Both the position numbers and the translations under genes were made by a program. The notes under the pieces are model-generated. The model made no database searches, had not been told where the DNA came from, and was given only the letters and a program-made list of their open reading frames with translations. Shown piece after piece: positions 1 through 9,712 of a stretch of DNA of 64,000 bases; position 1 is the stretch's first letter, and the number at the start of each line of letters is the position of its first letter. This stretch comes from Erysipelothrix aquatica (lineage in GTDB: Bacteria > Bacillota_I > Bacilli_A > Erysipelotrichales > Erysipelotrichaceae): NCBI RefSeq assembly GCF_009828775.2, contig NZ_WTSY02000002.1:47840-111839 (forward strand). Reading direction: 5' to 3'.

Positions 1-85
1 GTCCTGAGACGATTAAACTTGTTGAAAGGTTACGAAGTAACGCTTTACGATGAGCGGCGTCACGACCTAATTTACGGTTTCTCAT
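1..85 (-). CDS. rplQ: 50S ribosomal protein L17 (partial, 3' end outside window)
   Basis: Only the first 28 codons are present. They start at the ATG whose complement lies at 83-85, and translate as MRNRKLGRDAAHRKALLRNL, the typical L17 N-terminus. A GGAGG lies just upstream of the ATG. It follows rpoA by 11 nt, the usual alpha-operon order. L17 is a large-subunit protein near the peptide exit tunnel. Confidence 0.95.
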   Translation of the reverse strand, partial: MRNRKLGRDAAHRKALLRNLSTSLIVSG

Positions 86-96
86 TCTATATCCTC

Positions 97-1056
97 CTAT
101 TCAAATGATTTAAAGCCTAGTCCAAGATCATGGAGTTTGTCTTTAACTTCTTTTAATGACTTTTTACCCAGGTTACGGATACGCATCATTTCATCCTCTG
201 ATTTGAGTGTTAACTCTTCAACAGTTTGGATTCCTGCACGTTTGAGGCAGTTATATGAACGTACTGATAGATCGAGATCTTCGATCATCATTGTGGACAT
301 AGGGTTTTCTACACCTGATACATCAGGGCGAATTACTGACTCACTTTCGTAAACTGAATCTTTGATTGCTACGATTTGTTCCAAGTGATCCATTAAGATT
401 TTTGAACCTAATGAAAGTGCAACCTGAGGTTGTACTGCTCCATTTGTCCAAATTTCCATAATTAAACGATCATACTTTGAATCTTGACCAACGCGTGTTG
501 GCTCGACAAGATATTTAACTCTTTCGATTGGAGTATAAATAGAATCTGTGAAAATCGTGCCAATCCCTTGGGATGCGTTTTGATAGATTAGTTTGTTCTC
601 ATCGGAACTAACATAACCACGACCATTACGAGCTTTCAGTTCCATTTCTAAAACAGCACCTTCAGCTAATGTAGCGATAATGTGATCTTTATTCAAGATT
701 TCCACATTTGTTGGGCATTCAATGTCAGCTGCGGTTACAACCTTTGGACCTTTTTGTGATATACGAAGTGTATATACTTCATCATCTGCAATATTAATTA
801 CAAGGTCTTTTACATTTAAAACAATACCAGTTACATCTTCTCCGACTCCAGCAATTGATGTGAACTCATGGTAAACACCTTCAATTTTAATTGAATAAAC
901 TGCTGCGCCTGGTAGTGATGAAAGAAGTACGCGTCTTAAGGCATTTCCGATTGTATTTCCGAACCCTCTTTCGAGAGGCTCGATTACAAACTTACCGTAA
1001 TTTGCTGTTTCATCGAATTCTTTAACTTCAAATTTCGCACGTTCAAACTTGTTCAT
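97..1056 (-). CDS. rpoA: DNA-directed RNA polymerase alpha subunit
   Basis: A full-length 319-residue alpha subunit. The N-terminal domain (about 1-230) carries the dimerisation core, with FGNTIGNALRRVLLSSLPGAA near residue 32. The C-terminal domain (about 250-315) has the helix-hairpin-helix segment around LDLSVRSYNCLKRAG and RNLGKKSLKEVK, which binds UP-element DNA and activators. It scaffolds beta/beta' assembly. It sits between rpsK and rplQ as in most Firmicutes. Confidence 0.98.
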   Translation of the reverse strand: MNKFERAKFEVKEFDETANYGKFVIEPLERGFGNTIGNALRRVLLSSLPGAAVYSIKIEGVYHEFTSIAGVGEDVTGIVLNVKDLVINIADDEVYTLRISQKGPKVVTAADIECPTNVEILNKDHIIATLAEGAVLEMELKARNGRGYVSSDENKLIYQNASQGIGTIFTDSIYTPIERVKYLVEPTRVGQDSKYDRLIMEIWTNGAVQPQVALSLGSKILMDHLEQIVAIKDSVYESESVIRPDVSGVENPMSTMMIEDLDLSVRSYNCLKRAGIQTVEELTLKSEDEMMRIRNLGKKSLKEVKDKLHDLGLGFKSFE

Positions 1057-1095
1057 CTATGAATACCTCCTGGTTTTTTTACTAGTTTAAAAATT

Positions 1096-1485
1096 TTATC
1101 CACGTGGACGTTTTGGTGGACGGCATCCGTTATGTGGAACTGGAGTAACGTCGTTAATTACGCTAATCTCAAGACCAGCAACTTGTAATGCACGAACTGC
1201 TGACTCACGTCCAGGACCAGGTCCTTTAACACTTACTTCTACAGTTTTCATTCCATGATCAACTGCCGCTCTTGCTGCTGCTTCTGAAGCCATTTGAGCT
1301 GCATATGGTGTTGACTTACGTGAACCCTTAAATCCAAGAGCCCCAGCACTTGACCAAGCGAGAACATTTCCTTGTTCATCCGAAATTGTAACGATTGTGT
1401 TGTTAAATGTCGAATGGATATGTGCAACTCCGCGAGCTATATTCTTGCGGACACGGCGTTTACGTGTAACTTTTTGCTTTGCCAT
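1096..1485 (-). CDS. rpsK: 30S ribosomal protein S11
   Basis: 129 residues, normal length. The conserved core [14 protein letters not shown] and the C-terminal [19 protein letters not shown] identify S11, a platform protein contacting S6, S18 and the mRNA exit region. It is preceded by AGGAGG and lies 20 nt after rpsM in the alpha-operon segment. Confidence 0.98.
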   Translation of the reverse strand: MAKQKVTRKRRVRKNIARGVAHIHSTFNNTIVTISDEQGNVLAWSSAGALGFKGSRKSTPYAAQMASEAAARAAVDHGMKTVEVSVKGPGPGRESAVRALQVAGLEISVINDVTPVPHNGCRPPKRPRG

Positions 1486-1505
1486 TATGATTTCCTCCTA
1501 CTTAA

Positions 1506-1871
1506 TTATTTTTTCTTGTTCGCAACTGTACGACGAGGTCCTTTACGTGTACGTGCATTTGTTTTTGTACGTTGTCCACGAACTGGTAATCCACGACGGT
1601 GGCGGATTCCACGGAAGCTTCCGATTTCCATGAGACGTTTGATGTTAAGGTTTACTTCACGACGAAGATCCCCTTCAACTTTGATTTGTTCTACTTCACG
1701 ACGAATTGCGTTAACTTGATCTTCAGTTAGATCTTTAACACGGATGTTCTCATCAATGTTTGTTTTCGCTAAGATTTCTTGTGATGTTGGTAAACCAACT
1801 CCGTAGATATATGTTAATGAGACAACTACACGTTTGTTACGTGGAATGTCAATTCCTGCTATACGAGCCAT
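1506..1871 (-). CDS. rpsM: 30S ribosomal protein S13
   Basis: 121 residues, beginning [24 protein letters not shown], with the helix-two-turn-helix and the basic tail [24 protein letters not shown]13 sits in the 30S head and bridges to the 50S (B1a/b). A GGAGG precedes the ATG. It follows rpmJ by 15 nt. Confidence 0.98.
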   Translation of the reverse strand: MARIAGIDIPRNKRVVVSLTYIYGVGLPTSQEILAKTNIDENIRVKDLTEDQVNAIRREVEQIKVEGDLRREVNLNIKRLMEIGSFRGIRHRRGLPVRGQRTKTNARTRKGPRRTVANKKK

Positions 1872-1886
1872 TAATATGACGTCCTC

Positions 1887-2000
1887 CTATCCTTGTCTTT
1901 GTTTGTGTTTTGGATTTTCACAAATTATCATTACTCTACCATTGCGTCGAATAACTCTACATTTTTCACACATTGGTTTTACAGATGGTCTTACTTTCAT
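1887..2000 (-). CDS. rpmJ: 50S ribosomal protein L36, zinc-ribbon type
   Basis: A 37-codon gene beginning [17 protein letters not shown] and ending KHKQRQG. Three Cys and one His (CxxC ... C ... H) show this is the zinc-binding (C+) form. Start ATG complement at 1998-2000, stop TAG complement at 1887-1889, with AGGAGG upstream. It sits between infA and rpsM, its standard place. Confidence 0.97.
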   Translation of the reverse strand: MKVRPSVKPMCEKCRVIRRNGRVMIICENPKHKQRQG

Positions 2001-2021
2001 AGTATATCCTCCTAAAACTAT

Positions 2022-2240
2022 CTATTTATGTCTAAATGTAATGCGCCCACGTGATAAATCGTAAGGCGAAATCTCAACAGTCACGCGGTCTCCCGGTAAA
2101 ATGCGAATGTAGTGCATACGGATTTTACCAGATACGTGAGCTAAAATTTCATGACCATTACTGAGTTCCACCTTAAACATTGCACCTGGCAATGTATCAA
2201 GTACTACTCCATCTACTTCAATTACGTTTTCTTTGCTCAT
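2022..2240 (-). CDS. infA: translation initiation factor IF-1
   Basis: 72 residues, the standard IF-1 size, a single OB-fold protein ([20 protein letters not shown] at the start, [15 protein letters not shown] at the end). It binds the 30S A site during initiation. The start codon overlaps the map stop codon by 4 nt (ATGA), implying translational coupling. Confidence 0.98.
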   Translation of the reverse strand: MSKENVIEVDGVVLDTLPGAMFKVELSNGHEILAHVSGKIRMHYIRILPGDRVTVEISPYDLSRGRITFRHK

Positions 2241-3007
2241 GAGTGTTTATATGCCTCCTTTGTTCGAGTGAGAATTTCAAATTCATTCTCTAGAATTAGT
2301 ACAGTATGTTCAAAATGAGCCGTCAATGATCGATCTGCGGAAACCACATTCCAACCATCTTCAAGCACTTCTGTTTTACTTGTACCAACTTGAACCATTG
2401 GTTCAATAGCGATAACCATATTTTTTCTAAGTAATGCACCTTTTCCAGGTACCCCTACATTAGGGACATAAGGAGCTTCATGCATTGATGTTCCTAAGCC
2501 ATGTCCTGAATATTCAACAGGTAAACCATAACCATGTGGTGTAACAACGCCCATAACTGCATGACCGATATCACCAACACGATTTCCCGCAATTGCAGCT
2601 TCAATACCTGCAAAAAGAGATGCTTCCGAAACTTCCAATAGATGTTTGGCTTCATCACTAATTTGTCCGACTGGATATGTCCACGCATGATCACTATAGT
2701 ATCCTTTGTAAACAGCTCCAACGTCAATCGTAATGATATCTCCATCTTTGAGAATTACATCCGAACTAGGGATTCCATGAACTAATACTTCGTTCACTGA
2801 AGCACATATGGATCCGGTAAATCCTTCGTAACCAAGAAACGCTGGTGTTGCACCCTGACTTATTATATACGTGTGTGCTAAATCGTCAAGATGTTTTGTC
2901 GAAACGCCTGGCTTAATAGCCTGACGAACAACCTCTTGTGCTTCGAAAGCGATACGACCTGCTTCACGCATTAAGTCTAATTCACGTTCAGACTTGGTTG
3001 TAATCAT
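2237..3007 (-). CDS. map: methionine aminopeptidase, type I
   Basis: 256 residues. Metal ligands of the pita-bread fold are visible: D in [14 protein letters not shown], the downstream D of the same segment, H in [14 protein letters not shown] in IAIEPM, and the final E in AHFEHTV. It removes N-terminal Met from new proteins. ATGA overlaps couple it to adk upstream and infA downstream. Confidence 0.97.
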   Translation of the reverse strand: MITTKSERELDLMREAGRIAFEAQEVVRQAIKPGVSTKHLDDLAHTYIISQGATPAFLGYEGFTGSICASVNEVLVHGIPSSDVILKDGDIITIDVGAVYKGYYSDHAWTYPVGQISDEAKHLLEVSEASLFAGIEAAIAGNRVGDIGHAVMGVVTPHGYGLPVEYSGHGLGTSMHEAPYVPNVGVPGKGALLRKNMVIAIEPMVQVGTSKTEVLEDGWNVVSADRSLTAHFEHTVLILENEFEILTRTKEAYKHS

Positions 3008-3654
3008 TTAACCGCCTCCAAAATGTTTCTAATTTCATTCATAACTGCTTCAGCATCTTGAGATGCATCAATGTCACGAACTAAGCCTTTTTCTCTGAAA
3101 TACTCGATTGAAGGCTCTGTTTGTTTTGTATATTCTTCAAAGCGTACTGCTAGTTTCTCTTCTGTATCATCTGATCGTTGATACAGTTCTCCACCATCAA
3201 TGTCGCATACATTTTCGACTTTAGATGGTTTGTAGTGAATATTGTATATTGCACCACATGTTTTGCAGAGACGACGTCCTGTAATTCGTTTTACAAGTGT
3301 ATCGTAATTAACTTGTAGATTGATAACGAGATCGATTGGTTTTCCAATTTCACGAGCCATTTCTTCTACAGCGTTTGCTTGATGTAAGTTACGTGGATAA
3401 CCATCTAAGAGATATCCATTTACTGTATCATCTTGCATAATACGCTCTTTAACCATACGATCAGTAACATCATCAGGTACTAAGTTACCATTATCCAAGT
3501 ATGTTTTTGCTTCTAAACCTACAGGTGTTCCGTTCGCAATTGCAGAACGGAACATATCACCTGTAGAGATATGAGCAATGCCAAACTCTTCAACGATTTT
3601 CGCTGACATTGTTCCTTTACCGCTACCAGCAGGACCCATAATTAATAAATTCAT
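3004..3654 (-). CDS. adk: adenylate kinase, zinc-lid form
   Basis: 216 residues with the P-loop GPAGSGKGT at residues 7-15 and the lid GRRLCKTCGAIYNIHYKPS. The lid has CxxC and then C..D (NVCDIDG), the four-ligand zinc site common in Gram-positive adenylate kinases. It interconverts ATP+AMP and 2 ADP. It starts 8 nt after secY, the usual spc arrangement. Confidence 0.98.
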   Translation of the reverse strand: MNLLIMGPAGSGKGTMSAKIVEEFGIAHISTGDMFRSAIANGTPVGLEAKTYLDNGNLVPDDVTDRMVKERIMQDDTVNGYLLDGYPRNLHQANAVEEMAREIGKPIDLVINLQVNYDTLVKRITGRRLCKTCGAIYNIHYKPSKVENVCDIDGGELYQRSDDTEEKLAVRFEEYTKQTEPSIEYFREKGLVRDIDASQDAEAVMNEIRNILEAVK

Positions 3655-3662
3655 AGTTCCTC

Positions 3663-4955
3663 CTATCGGCTGAATAAACCTTTATATGAACGTTCAGTTA
3701 AACGTCCTTTTAATTCTTTAACAGTTTCAAGTGCTACCCCAACAACGATGATGATACCAGTTCCACCAATAGCTGTTGATGCAGGAATTCTGCCGTCAGT
3801 AATCATTGGTAAGATATGTGGTAATACAGCGATAAATGTTAAGAATAATGCACCTAGCACAGTAATTCGATTTAATATTGTACTGATGTAATTCTTAGTA
3901 TCTTTCCCTGGGCGAACCCCTGGAATGTAAGAATTATTTTTCGCAAAGTCTTCTGAGATTTTCTCAGGATCAACTTGCAAGTGAGTGTAGAAGAATGTGA
4001 ATGCGATTGTAAGTACAGCATAAATTGCAAGACCCACTGGGTGAGATGTTACAAAGTATGTTGACAAGAATTGATAGACACTTCCTTGATTTACCCAACT
4101 TAATGCGATAATCGGTGCTTGCATGATTGCTCCTGCAAAGATAACCGGAATAACACTCGCTGAGTTAATCATTAATGGTAAGTGGTTCATTCCTTTTCCA
4201 CGCATCGTTCCGCCAGCACTCGAAGTGTATTGGATTGATATTTTACGAACGGCACCGCTCATAAAAGTTACCAAGATGATAATTGCAATAAATGATATAA
4301 CGTAAAGTGTAAACCATAACCATCCTAAGCTTCCACCATTTGTAACCATTGCGTTAAACGCACTTACAAATGAATTTGGCATTGCAGATACAATACCAGC
4401 AAAGATAATTAATGAAGTACCATTACCAACACCTTTAGTAGTGATTTGATCAGCTATCCAAAGTAAGAACATAGTTCCCGCTGTCATGACTGTTCCCATG
4501 AAGAAATAGTCGGCAGGAGTTGTACTCAATAAGATTCCATATTGAGAATTAAATACGTATAAAATACCAATTGCTTGCACATATGCCAATACCACACCTA
4601 AATAACGCGTAATACGATCAAGTTGTTGTTTTCCACTTTGACCGGATTTTGTTAATTCAGTGAGATAAGGTATAACGTCCATTGCTAATAATTGAACGAT
4701 AATTGATGCTGTGATGTATGGTCCCACTCCAAGCGAGAAAATTGATAACGACTGAAGTAGTCCACCACCAAGAATATTCATCATTCCAACTAAGTTGTTA
4801 GACTCTAATGCAGATACCATCCCTGAAAGCTTAACGCTATCAACGTTAGGAACAGGTACAACTGTTCCTAAACGATAAAGTAATAGCATCGCAAGTGTGA
4901 AAATGATTCTTATTCTGATTTCTTTGTTTTTGAATAAATCAGTGATAAATCTCAT
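3663..4955 (-). CDS. secY: preprotein translocase subunit SecY
   Basis: 430 residues with ten hydrophobic segments, the SecYEG channel protein for Sec-dependent export. Conserved blocks include the plug/TM2 segment SLGVGPYITASIIVQLL and the cytosolic loop FTFFYTHLQVDPEKISEDFAKN, followed by YIPGVRPGKDT. The start codon overlaps the rplO stop by 1 nt (TAATG). Confidence 0.98.
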   Translation of the reverse strand: MRFITDLFKNKEIRIRIIFTLAMLLLYRLGTVVPVPNVDSVKLSGMVSALESNNLVGMMNILGGGLLQSLSIFSLGVGPYITASIIVQLLAMDVIPYLTELTKSGQSGKQQLDRITRYLGVVLAYVQAIGILYVFNSQYGILLSTTPADYFFMGTVMTAGTMFLLWIADQITTKGVGNGTSLIIFAGIVSAMPNSFVSAFNAMVTNGGSLGWLWFTLYVISFIAIIILVTFMSGAVRKISIQYTSSAGGTMRGKGMNHLPLMINSASVIPVIFAGAIMQAPIIALSWVNQGSVYQFLSTYFVTSHPVGLAIYAVLTIAFTFFYTHLQVDPEKISEDFAKNNSYIPGVRPGKDTKNYISTILNRITVLGALFLTFIAVLPHILPMITDGRIPASTAIGGTGIIIVVGVALETVKELKGRLTERSYKGLFSR

Positions 4956-5395
4956 TAGATCACCTCTGCTTTTCCACCCATTTTTTCGATAATTTCAACT
5001 GCTGATTTTGAGAAGACATTAGCTTTAACAACTAATTTTTTCTCTAATTCACCTTGGCCTAAGATTTTTACGCCATCAAGTGTTTTGTTGATAATACGTT
5101 TTTCTAATAACATTTCAATTGTAACTTCTGTACCATCTTCAAATACGTTTAATGATGATACGTTAACAATTGCGTGCTCTACACGGTTAACGTTTTTAAA
5201 TCCACGTTTTGGAATACGTTTGAATAATGGTGTTTGTCCACCTTCGAACCCTAAAGCAACTCCACCGCCACTACGTGCGTTTTGTCCTTTGTGTCCTTTA
5301 CCCGCTGTTTTTCCATTTCCTGATCCGTGTCCACGACCGATACGTTTACGATCTTGGCGTGCACCTTCATTGTATTTTAATTCATGTAGTTTCAT
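4955..5395 (-). CDS. rplO: 50S ribosomal protein L15
   Basis: 146 residues. The Gly/Arg-rich N-terminal arm [20 protein letters not shown] is diagnostic of L15. The gap to the upstream rpsE is only 13 nt, so the rpmD (L30) gene normally found here is absent. Confidence 0.98.
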   Translation of the reverse strand: MKLHELKYNEGARQDRKRIGRGHGSGNGKTAGKGHKGQNARSGGGVALGFEGGQTPLFKRIPKRGFKNVNRVEHAIVNVSSLNVFEDGTEVTIEMLLEKRIINKTLDGVKILGQGELEKKLVVKANVFSKSAVEIIEKMGGKAEVI

Positions 5396-5408
5396 AAAGG
5401 TCCCCTTC

Positions 5409-5915
5409 CTATCGTACGTCTTGGACTTTAATTTCGCGTAATTTCGCTACTTCGTCTACAGTTGTCATTGATTCTAAAGCATCAAATGTTGCACGAACCA
5501 TGTTGATTGGTGTGCGTGATCCGATACATTTTGTAAGAACGTCAGTAACTCCTGCTAACTCCATAACGTCACGGATTGCTCCACCAGCGATAACACCAGT
5601 ACCTTCGATAGCTGGACGTACAAAGACTTCTCCTGCTCCGAATTTACCTGTGTTTGTATGTGGTAAACTTCCGTTTACAAGTTTAACATTGATTAAGTTT
5701 TTCTTAGCTGCTTCAACACCCTTACGGATTGCATCTGGAACTTCGTTTGCTTTACCTGTTCCAAATCCTACGCGGCCTTTTTTATCACCAACTACGACTA
5801 GAGCTGCAAAGCGGAAACGACGACCACCTTTAACAACCTTAGTAACACGATTGATGACAACAACACGTTCTTCGAATTCTTGTTCGCGTGCTTCTCTTCT
5901 AGGTTTACGATTCAT
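5409..5915 (-). CDS. rpsE: 30S ribosomal protein S5
   Basis: 168 residues with the double-stranded-RNA-binding-like N-terminal domain ([20 protein letters not shown]) and C-terminal fold ([16 protein letters not shown]). Two adjacent ATGs are possible; the second (complement 5913-5915) is 6 nt from AAGGAGG and is preferred over the first, which is only 3 nt away. S5 acts in mRNA helicase activity and decoding fidelity. Confidence 0.96.
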   Translation of the reverse strand: MNRKPRREAREQEFEERVVVINRVTKVVKGGRRFRFAALVVVGDKKGRVGFGTGKANEVPDAIRKGVEAAKKNLINVKLVNGSLPHTNTGKFGAGEVFVRPAIEGTGVIAGGAIRDVMELAGVTDVLTKCIGSRTPINMVRATFDALESMTTVDEVAKLREIKVQDVR

Positions 5916-5929
5916 CATGCGCCTCCTTA

Positions 5930-6286
5930 TTAAAATTCTAGTCCGGCTTCACGAGCTGCTTCTGCAACTGCCTGAACACGTCCATGATAGATGTATCCAC
6001 CACGGTCAAATACTACAGTAGTAATGCCTTTGTCTTTAGCAAGTTTTGCAACTTCTGCACCGACTTTTTTAGCTGCTTCGATGTTTCCACCGTTTTCAAG
6101 TTTAAGAGCTACTGATCCTGTAGCAACAAGAGTTGTCTTAGCTACATCGTCAATAATTTGTACCGCAATGTGTGTATTTGAACGATACACGCTAAGACGT
6201 GGGCGTTCTTGCGTTCCACTGACTTTACGACGAACGCGTGCATGACGACGAACACGTTCCTGATTTCTAGATAATTTTTTTGCCAT
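5930..6286 (-). CDS. rplR: 50S ribosomal protein L18
   Basis: 118 residues with the basic N-terminus and [33 protein letters not shown] and a final EAGLEF, as in other L18 proteins. It binds 5S rRNA with L5 and L25. The segment follows rplF with a short gap. Confidence 0.98.
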   Translation of the reverse strand: MAKKLSRNQERVRRHARVRRKVSGTQERPRLSVYRSNTHIAVQIIDDVAKTTLVATGSVALKLENGGNIEAAKKVGAEVAKLAKDKGITTVVFDRGGYIYHGRVQAVAEAAREAGLEF

Positions 6287-6307
6287 AATTCAATTTCTCC
6301 TTTCCCA

Positions 6308-6853
6308 CTATTTCTTAGCTGCAGTTTTACCCTCTTTACGACGGATAACTTCATTTTTGTATTTAATACCTTTACCGAGGTAAGGTTCTGGTTTACGAGT
6401 TGCGCGAACGTTTGCTGCGAATTCTCCTACCATTTGTTTGTCAATTCCACTAACAACGATTGATGTTGCTGATGGTACTTCAACTTCTAGTCCTTCTGTT
6501 ACATCGAACTCGATTGGATGTGAGTATCCAACATTCAAGACTAATGTATTCCCTGACTTAGATGCACGATACCCGATACCAACAAGGTCAAGTTCTTTTT
6601 TAAAGCCTTCGTGAACACCTTCGATCATGTTGTTTAACAATGAACGTGTAGTTCCGTGAATCTGTTTTACTAATTTTGTATCATTCGGACGAATAACGTT
6701 GATTTCGCCTTCAGCGATTTCGATTGTGTAAAGTTCATTGAACTGACGTGTTAAAGTTCCTTTAGGACCTTTAACTGTCACCTCATTACCAGCCTTTACT
6801 TCGACTTCAACGCCAGCCGGAATGGTAATCGTTTTATTTCCGATACGTGACAT
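6308..6853 (-). CDS. rplF: 50S ribosomal protein L6
   Basis: 181 residues, two tandem L6 folds. MSRIGNKTITIPAGVEVEV opens the first; the C-terminal signature PEPYLGKGIKYKNEVIRRKEGKTAAKK closes the protein. L6 lies at the base of the L7/L12 stalk near the sarcin-ricin loop. Confidence 0.98.
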   Translation of the reverse strand: MSRIGNKTITIPAGVEVEVKAGNEVTVKGPKGTLTRQFNELYTIEIAEGEINVIRPNDTKLVKQIHGTTRSLLNNMIEGVHEGFKKELDLVGIGYRASKSGNTLVLNVGYSHPIEFDVTEGLEVEVPSATSIVVSGIDKQMVGEFAANVRATRKPEPYLGKGIKYKNEVIRRKEGKTAAKK

Positions 6854-6868
6854 AGTGTGTCTCCTCTC

Positions 6869-7267
6869 TTACCAAACGTAAGCTAACACTTCTCCACCAA
6901 CATGTTTTTGGCGAGCTTGTTTATCTGTTAGCAATCCGTCTGATGTTGTGATGATTGCGATTCCGAGTCCATTAAGAACACGTGGCACTTCATTCACTTT
7001 TGCATAAACGCGTTTTCCAGGTTTTGAGATACGTTTTAATCCGCTGATTACTCGTTCTCCATTTGCACCATATTTTAGTACAACTGTGATTGATTGTTTG
7101 TATCCCTCACCATTAATGAGGAAGTCACGAATAAAACCTTCTTCTTTTAAAATTCTTACGATTTCTACTTTTTCTTTACTTGCAGGAATTTCAACAATAT
7201 CGTGTTTCGCTTGAACAGCGTTACGAATACGTGTTAATAAATCCGCAATTGGATCTGTTACATACAT
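6869..7267 (-). CDS. rpsH: 30S ribosomal protein S8
   Basis: 132 residues, opening with [14 protein letters not shown] and closing with the [18 protein letters not shown] tail typical of S8. It binds helix 21 of 16S rRNA in the central domain. In other bacteria S8 is the spc autoregulator; no S8-like site was identified here. Confidence 0.98.
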   Translation of the reverse strand: MYVTDPIADLLTRIRNAVQAKHDIVEIPASKEKVEIVRILKEEGFIRDFLINGEGYKQSITVVLKYGANGERVISGLKRISKPGKRVYAKVNEVPRVLNGLGIAIITTSDGLLTDKQARQKHVGGEVLAYVW

Positions 7268-7283
7268 GAAAAGTTCCTCCTTG

Positions 7284-7553
7284 CTACCAGCTAGCCTTAC
7301 GTACGCCCGGAATTTGCCCTTTATGAGCTAATTCACGGAAACGAATACGTGACATACCATATTTACGTAAATATCCACGAGGACGGCCATCGACTTTATC
7401 GCGATTATGTAAACGAACTGGTGAAGCATCACGTGGTAATTTTTGTAACCCGATGTAATCACCTTCAGCTTTTAATGCTGCACGTTTTTCGGCATAGCGA
7501 GCAACAACTTCTTGACGTTGCATTTCACGAGCAATCTTTGATTTTTTAGCCAT
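7284..7553 (-). CDS. rpsN: 30S ribosomal protein S14, zinc-independent long form
   Basis: 89 residues. It lacks the CxxC...CxxC zinc ribbon of the 61-residue Firmicute S14 and has the longer C-minus architecture, ending [19 protein letters not shown]. Its ATG overlaps the rplE stop by 1 nt. A C-minus S14 occupying the spc locus is less common among Firmicutes than the zinc form. Confidence 0.97.
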   Translation of the reverse strand: MAKKSKIAREMQRQEVVARYAEKRAALKAEGDYIGLQKLPRDASPVRLHNRDKVDGRPRGYLRKYGMSRIRFRELAHKGQIPGVRKASW

Positions 7554-8098
7554 TAGTTACCCTCCTTCTTAAAAGGCATTCCTAACTCTTTTAATAGAGC
7601 GTATCCTTCTTCATCTGTTTGAGCTGTGGTAACAATAGTGATATCCATACCACGAACTTTATTAATTTTATCATAATCAATTTCTGGGAAGATTAATTGT
7701 TCTTTAACACCCATTGTGTAGTTTCCACGTCCATCGAATGATCCACCGTTAATTCCACGGAAGTCACGTACACGAGGGAGTGCAACTTTGATTAATTTTT
7801 CTAAGAAATCATGCATTTTTTCGCCACGTAAAGTAACTTTAACACCGATTGGCATTCCTTCACGCAACTTAAAGTTAGCGATTGATTTTTTAGCTTTTGT
7901 AACTACAGGTTTTTGTCCTGTAATCATTTCCATGTCAGCAACTGCGTCGTCGATTGCTTTCGCATTATTGATTGCTTCTCCGACACCCATGTTGACAACG
8001 ATTTTTTCAAGTTTTGGAACTTGCATTACTGAAGTATAGTTAAATTGTTTAACTAAAGTTCCAACTACTTCTGTTTTGTATTGTTCTTTTAATTTCAT
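7553..8098 (-). CDS. rplE: 50S ribosomal protein L5
   Basis: 181 residues with [18 protein letters not shown], the central [15 protein letters not shown] and [20 protein letters not shown], which identify L5. It binds 5S rRNA and contacts P-site tRNA and S13. It is overlapped by rpsN downstream. Confidence 0.98.
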   Translation of the reverse strand: MKLKEQYKTEVVGTLVKQFNYTSVMQVPKLEKIVVNMGVGEAINNAKAIDDAVADMEMITGQKPVVTKAKKSIANFKLREGMPIGVKVTLRGEKMHDFLEKLIKVALPRVRDFRGINGGSFDGRGNYTMGVKEQLIFPEIDYDKINKVRGMDITIVTTAQTDEEGYALLKELGMPFKKEGN

Positions 8099-8112
8099 CT
8101 AGCTATACCTCC

Positions 8113-8421
8113 TTATTTAACTACGCTGCCTGATTTTTTGTAGACGCGTACTTTCTTACCTTTTTCTTCTTTGAATCCTACACGGCTAGCTGCTTTAGCT
8201 TTAGCATCGTATAGCATTACGTTTGAAACATGAATCCATGCTTCTTGTTCAATGATTCCACCATCTGGATTCATTTGAGTTGGTTTCATATGTTTCTTAA
8301 CTAAGTTAACACCTTCGATTTTGACTTTGTCAGTTTTAGGACTTGCTTCAATGACATCGCCGATGGTTCCTTTATATGATCCAGTGATAACTTGAACTTT
8401 ATCGCCACGTTTGATTTTCAT
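8113..8421 (-). CDS. rplX: 50S ribosomal protein L24
   Basis: 102 residues. The N-terminal KOW motif ([19 protein letters not shown]) and [17 protein letters not shown] identify L24, an assembly initiator protein near the exit tunnel. It lies 10 nt after rplN. Confidence 0.98.
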   Translation of the reverse strand: MKIKRGDKVQVITGSYKGTIGDVIEASPKTDKVKIEGVNLVKKHMKPTQMNPDGGIIEQEAWIHVSNVMLYDAKAKAASRVGFKEEKGKKVRVYKKSGSVVK

Positions 8422-8431
8422 AAAAGCCTCC

Positions 8432-8800
8432 TTATAACACTTCAGGAGCTAATGAGACGATCTTCATGAAGTTTTTTTCACGAAGCTCACGAGCTACTGG
8501 TCCAAAGATACGTGTTCCTTTTGGTGTCATATCATCTTTTAAGATAACAACTGCGTTGTCATCAAATTTGATGTATGAACCATTTCCACGACGAACACCG
8601 TATTTTGTGCGCACGACAACTGCTTTAACAACGTCACCTTTTTTAACACTTCCACCTGGGATTGCTTCTTTAACTGTACCAACAACGATATCACCGATGT
8701 TTGATGTACGGCGGAAGCTTCCACCTAGTGAACGGATAACTAAGATTTCTTTTGCACCAGTGTTGTCTGCAACTTTACATCTTGATTCATTTTGTATCAT
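8432..8800 (-). CDS. rplN: 50S ribosomal protein L14
   Basis: 122 residues opening [18 protein letters not shown] and containing [13 protein letters not shown], both diagnostic. L14 forms intersubunit bridges and is the docking site for RsfS. First gene of the spc segment proper, directly after rpsQ. Confidence 0.98.
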   Translation of the reverse strand: MIQNESRCKVADNTGAKEILVIRSLGGSFRRTSNIGDIVVGTVKEAIPGGSVKKGDVVKAVVVRTKYGVRRGNGSYIKFDDNAVVILKDDMTPKGTRIFGPVARELREKNFMKIVSLAPEVL

Positions 8801-8812
8801 CTTGACAACCTC

Positions 8813-9073
8813 CTACAATACAACAGCTTTTTCGAGTAAACGAATTACACGGAAATGTTTTGTAGCTGATAATGGACGTGTTTCCATAATTTCTACGATA
8901 TCTCCGACTTTAATTTCATTTTTCTCGTCATGAGCTTTGAATTTTTTTGAATAGTTTACACGTTTTCCATAGAGTGGATGACGTTTTGATGTTTTAACTT
9001 CAACGACTACCGTTTTGTCCATTGCATCAGATACAACAGTACCACGGTAAACTTTACGTTTATTTCTTTCCAT
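8813..9073 (-). CDS. rpsQ: 30S ribosomal protein S17
   Basis: 86 residues, an OB-fold primary 16S rRNA binder. [19 protein letters not shown] and [20 protein letters not shown] are conserved signatures. Positioned after rpmC as in other S10 clusters. Confidence 0.98.
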   Translation of the reverse strand: MERNKRKVYRGTVVSDAMDKTVVVEVKTSKRHPLYGKRVNYSKKFKAHDEKNEIKVGDIVEIMETRPLSATKHFRVIRLLEKAVVL

Positions 9074-9087
9074 CGCTTTGTGACCTC

Positions 9088-9291
9088 CTACTTATTGTCA
9101 CTAAGCTGACGCTCAGTGATTACTGTTTTGATGCGTGCAATCGTTTTACGGATTTCACGTAAACGAGCAGGGTTCTCAAGTTGACCAATAGCTTGTTGGA
9201 AACGTAAGTCAAATAATTCTTCTTTTAATGTGTCGATTTGAACTAATAAATCTGTATTATTAGCTTCACGGATTTCTTTCAATGATGTCAT
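9088..9291 (-). CDS. rpmC: 50S ribosomal protein L29
   Basis: 67 residues, mostly helical, with [28 protein letters not shown], the L29 core. It lies at the exit tunnel rim where trigger factor and SRP dock. The start codon overlaps the rplP stop by 4 nt. Confidence 0.97.
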   Translation of the reverse strand: MTSLKEIREANNTDLLVQIDTLKEELFDLRFQQAIGQLENPARLREIRKTIARIKTVITERQLSDNK

Positions 9292-9710
9292 ACTTGTTCC
9301 TCCTCTCCCTTACGGACGAATCGAGTTTTAACTGCTAACTTGTGTGATGCAAGACGGAACGCTTCACGCGCAACTTCTTCTGGTACACCAGCAACTTCGA
9401 ACATTACTCGACCTGGTTTAACTACTGCTACCCATCCTTCAGGTGCCCCTTTACCGGAACCCATTCGGACTTCAAGTGGTTTTCTTGTAATTGCTAAGTG
9501 AGGGAAAATTTTGATCCAAACTTTTCCGCCACGTTTCATATAACGTGTCATTGCAATACGAGCAGCTTCGATTTGTCTGTTGCTTACGTAGTTTCCTGAT
9601 TCAGCAACTAAACCATATTCTCCAAAAGCAACTGTACGTCCTGCTTTTGAACGTCCTTCGTATGAAAGACGGTGTGGTTTTCTATATTTAGTACGTTTAG
9701 GCATCAACAT
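9288..9710 (-). CDS. rplP: 50S ribosomal protein L16
   Basis: 140 residues with the core [20 protein letters not shown] and [18 protein letters not shown]. The first ATG (complement 9708-9710) is 9 nt from GGAGG and gives [11 protein letters not shown], matching the MLxPKR start of other L16 proteins; an in-frame ATG two codons later is less well spaced. L16 helps position A-site tRNA. Confidence 0.97.
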   Translation of the reverse strand: MLMPKRTKYRKPHRLSYEGRSKAGRTVAFGEYGLVAESGNYVSNRQIEAARIAMTRYMKRGGKVWIKIFPHLAITRKPLEVRMGSGKGAPEGWVAVVKPGRVMFEVAGVPEEVAREAFRLASHKLAVKTRFVRKGEEEQV

Positions 9711-9712
9711 AA

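Noticed and set aside
5500..6021. 173-codon plus-strand open frame
   Set aside because: Antisense to rpsE and rplR, explained by their codon bias.
8466..8933. 155-codon plus-strand open frame
   Set aside because: Antisense to rplN and rpsQ; no sign of its own start site.
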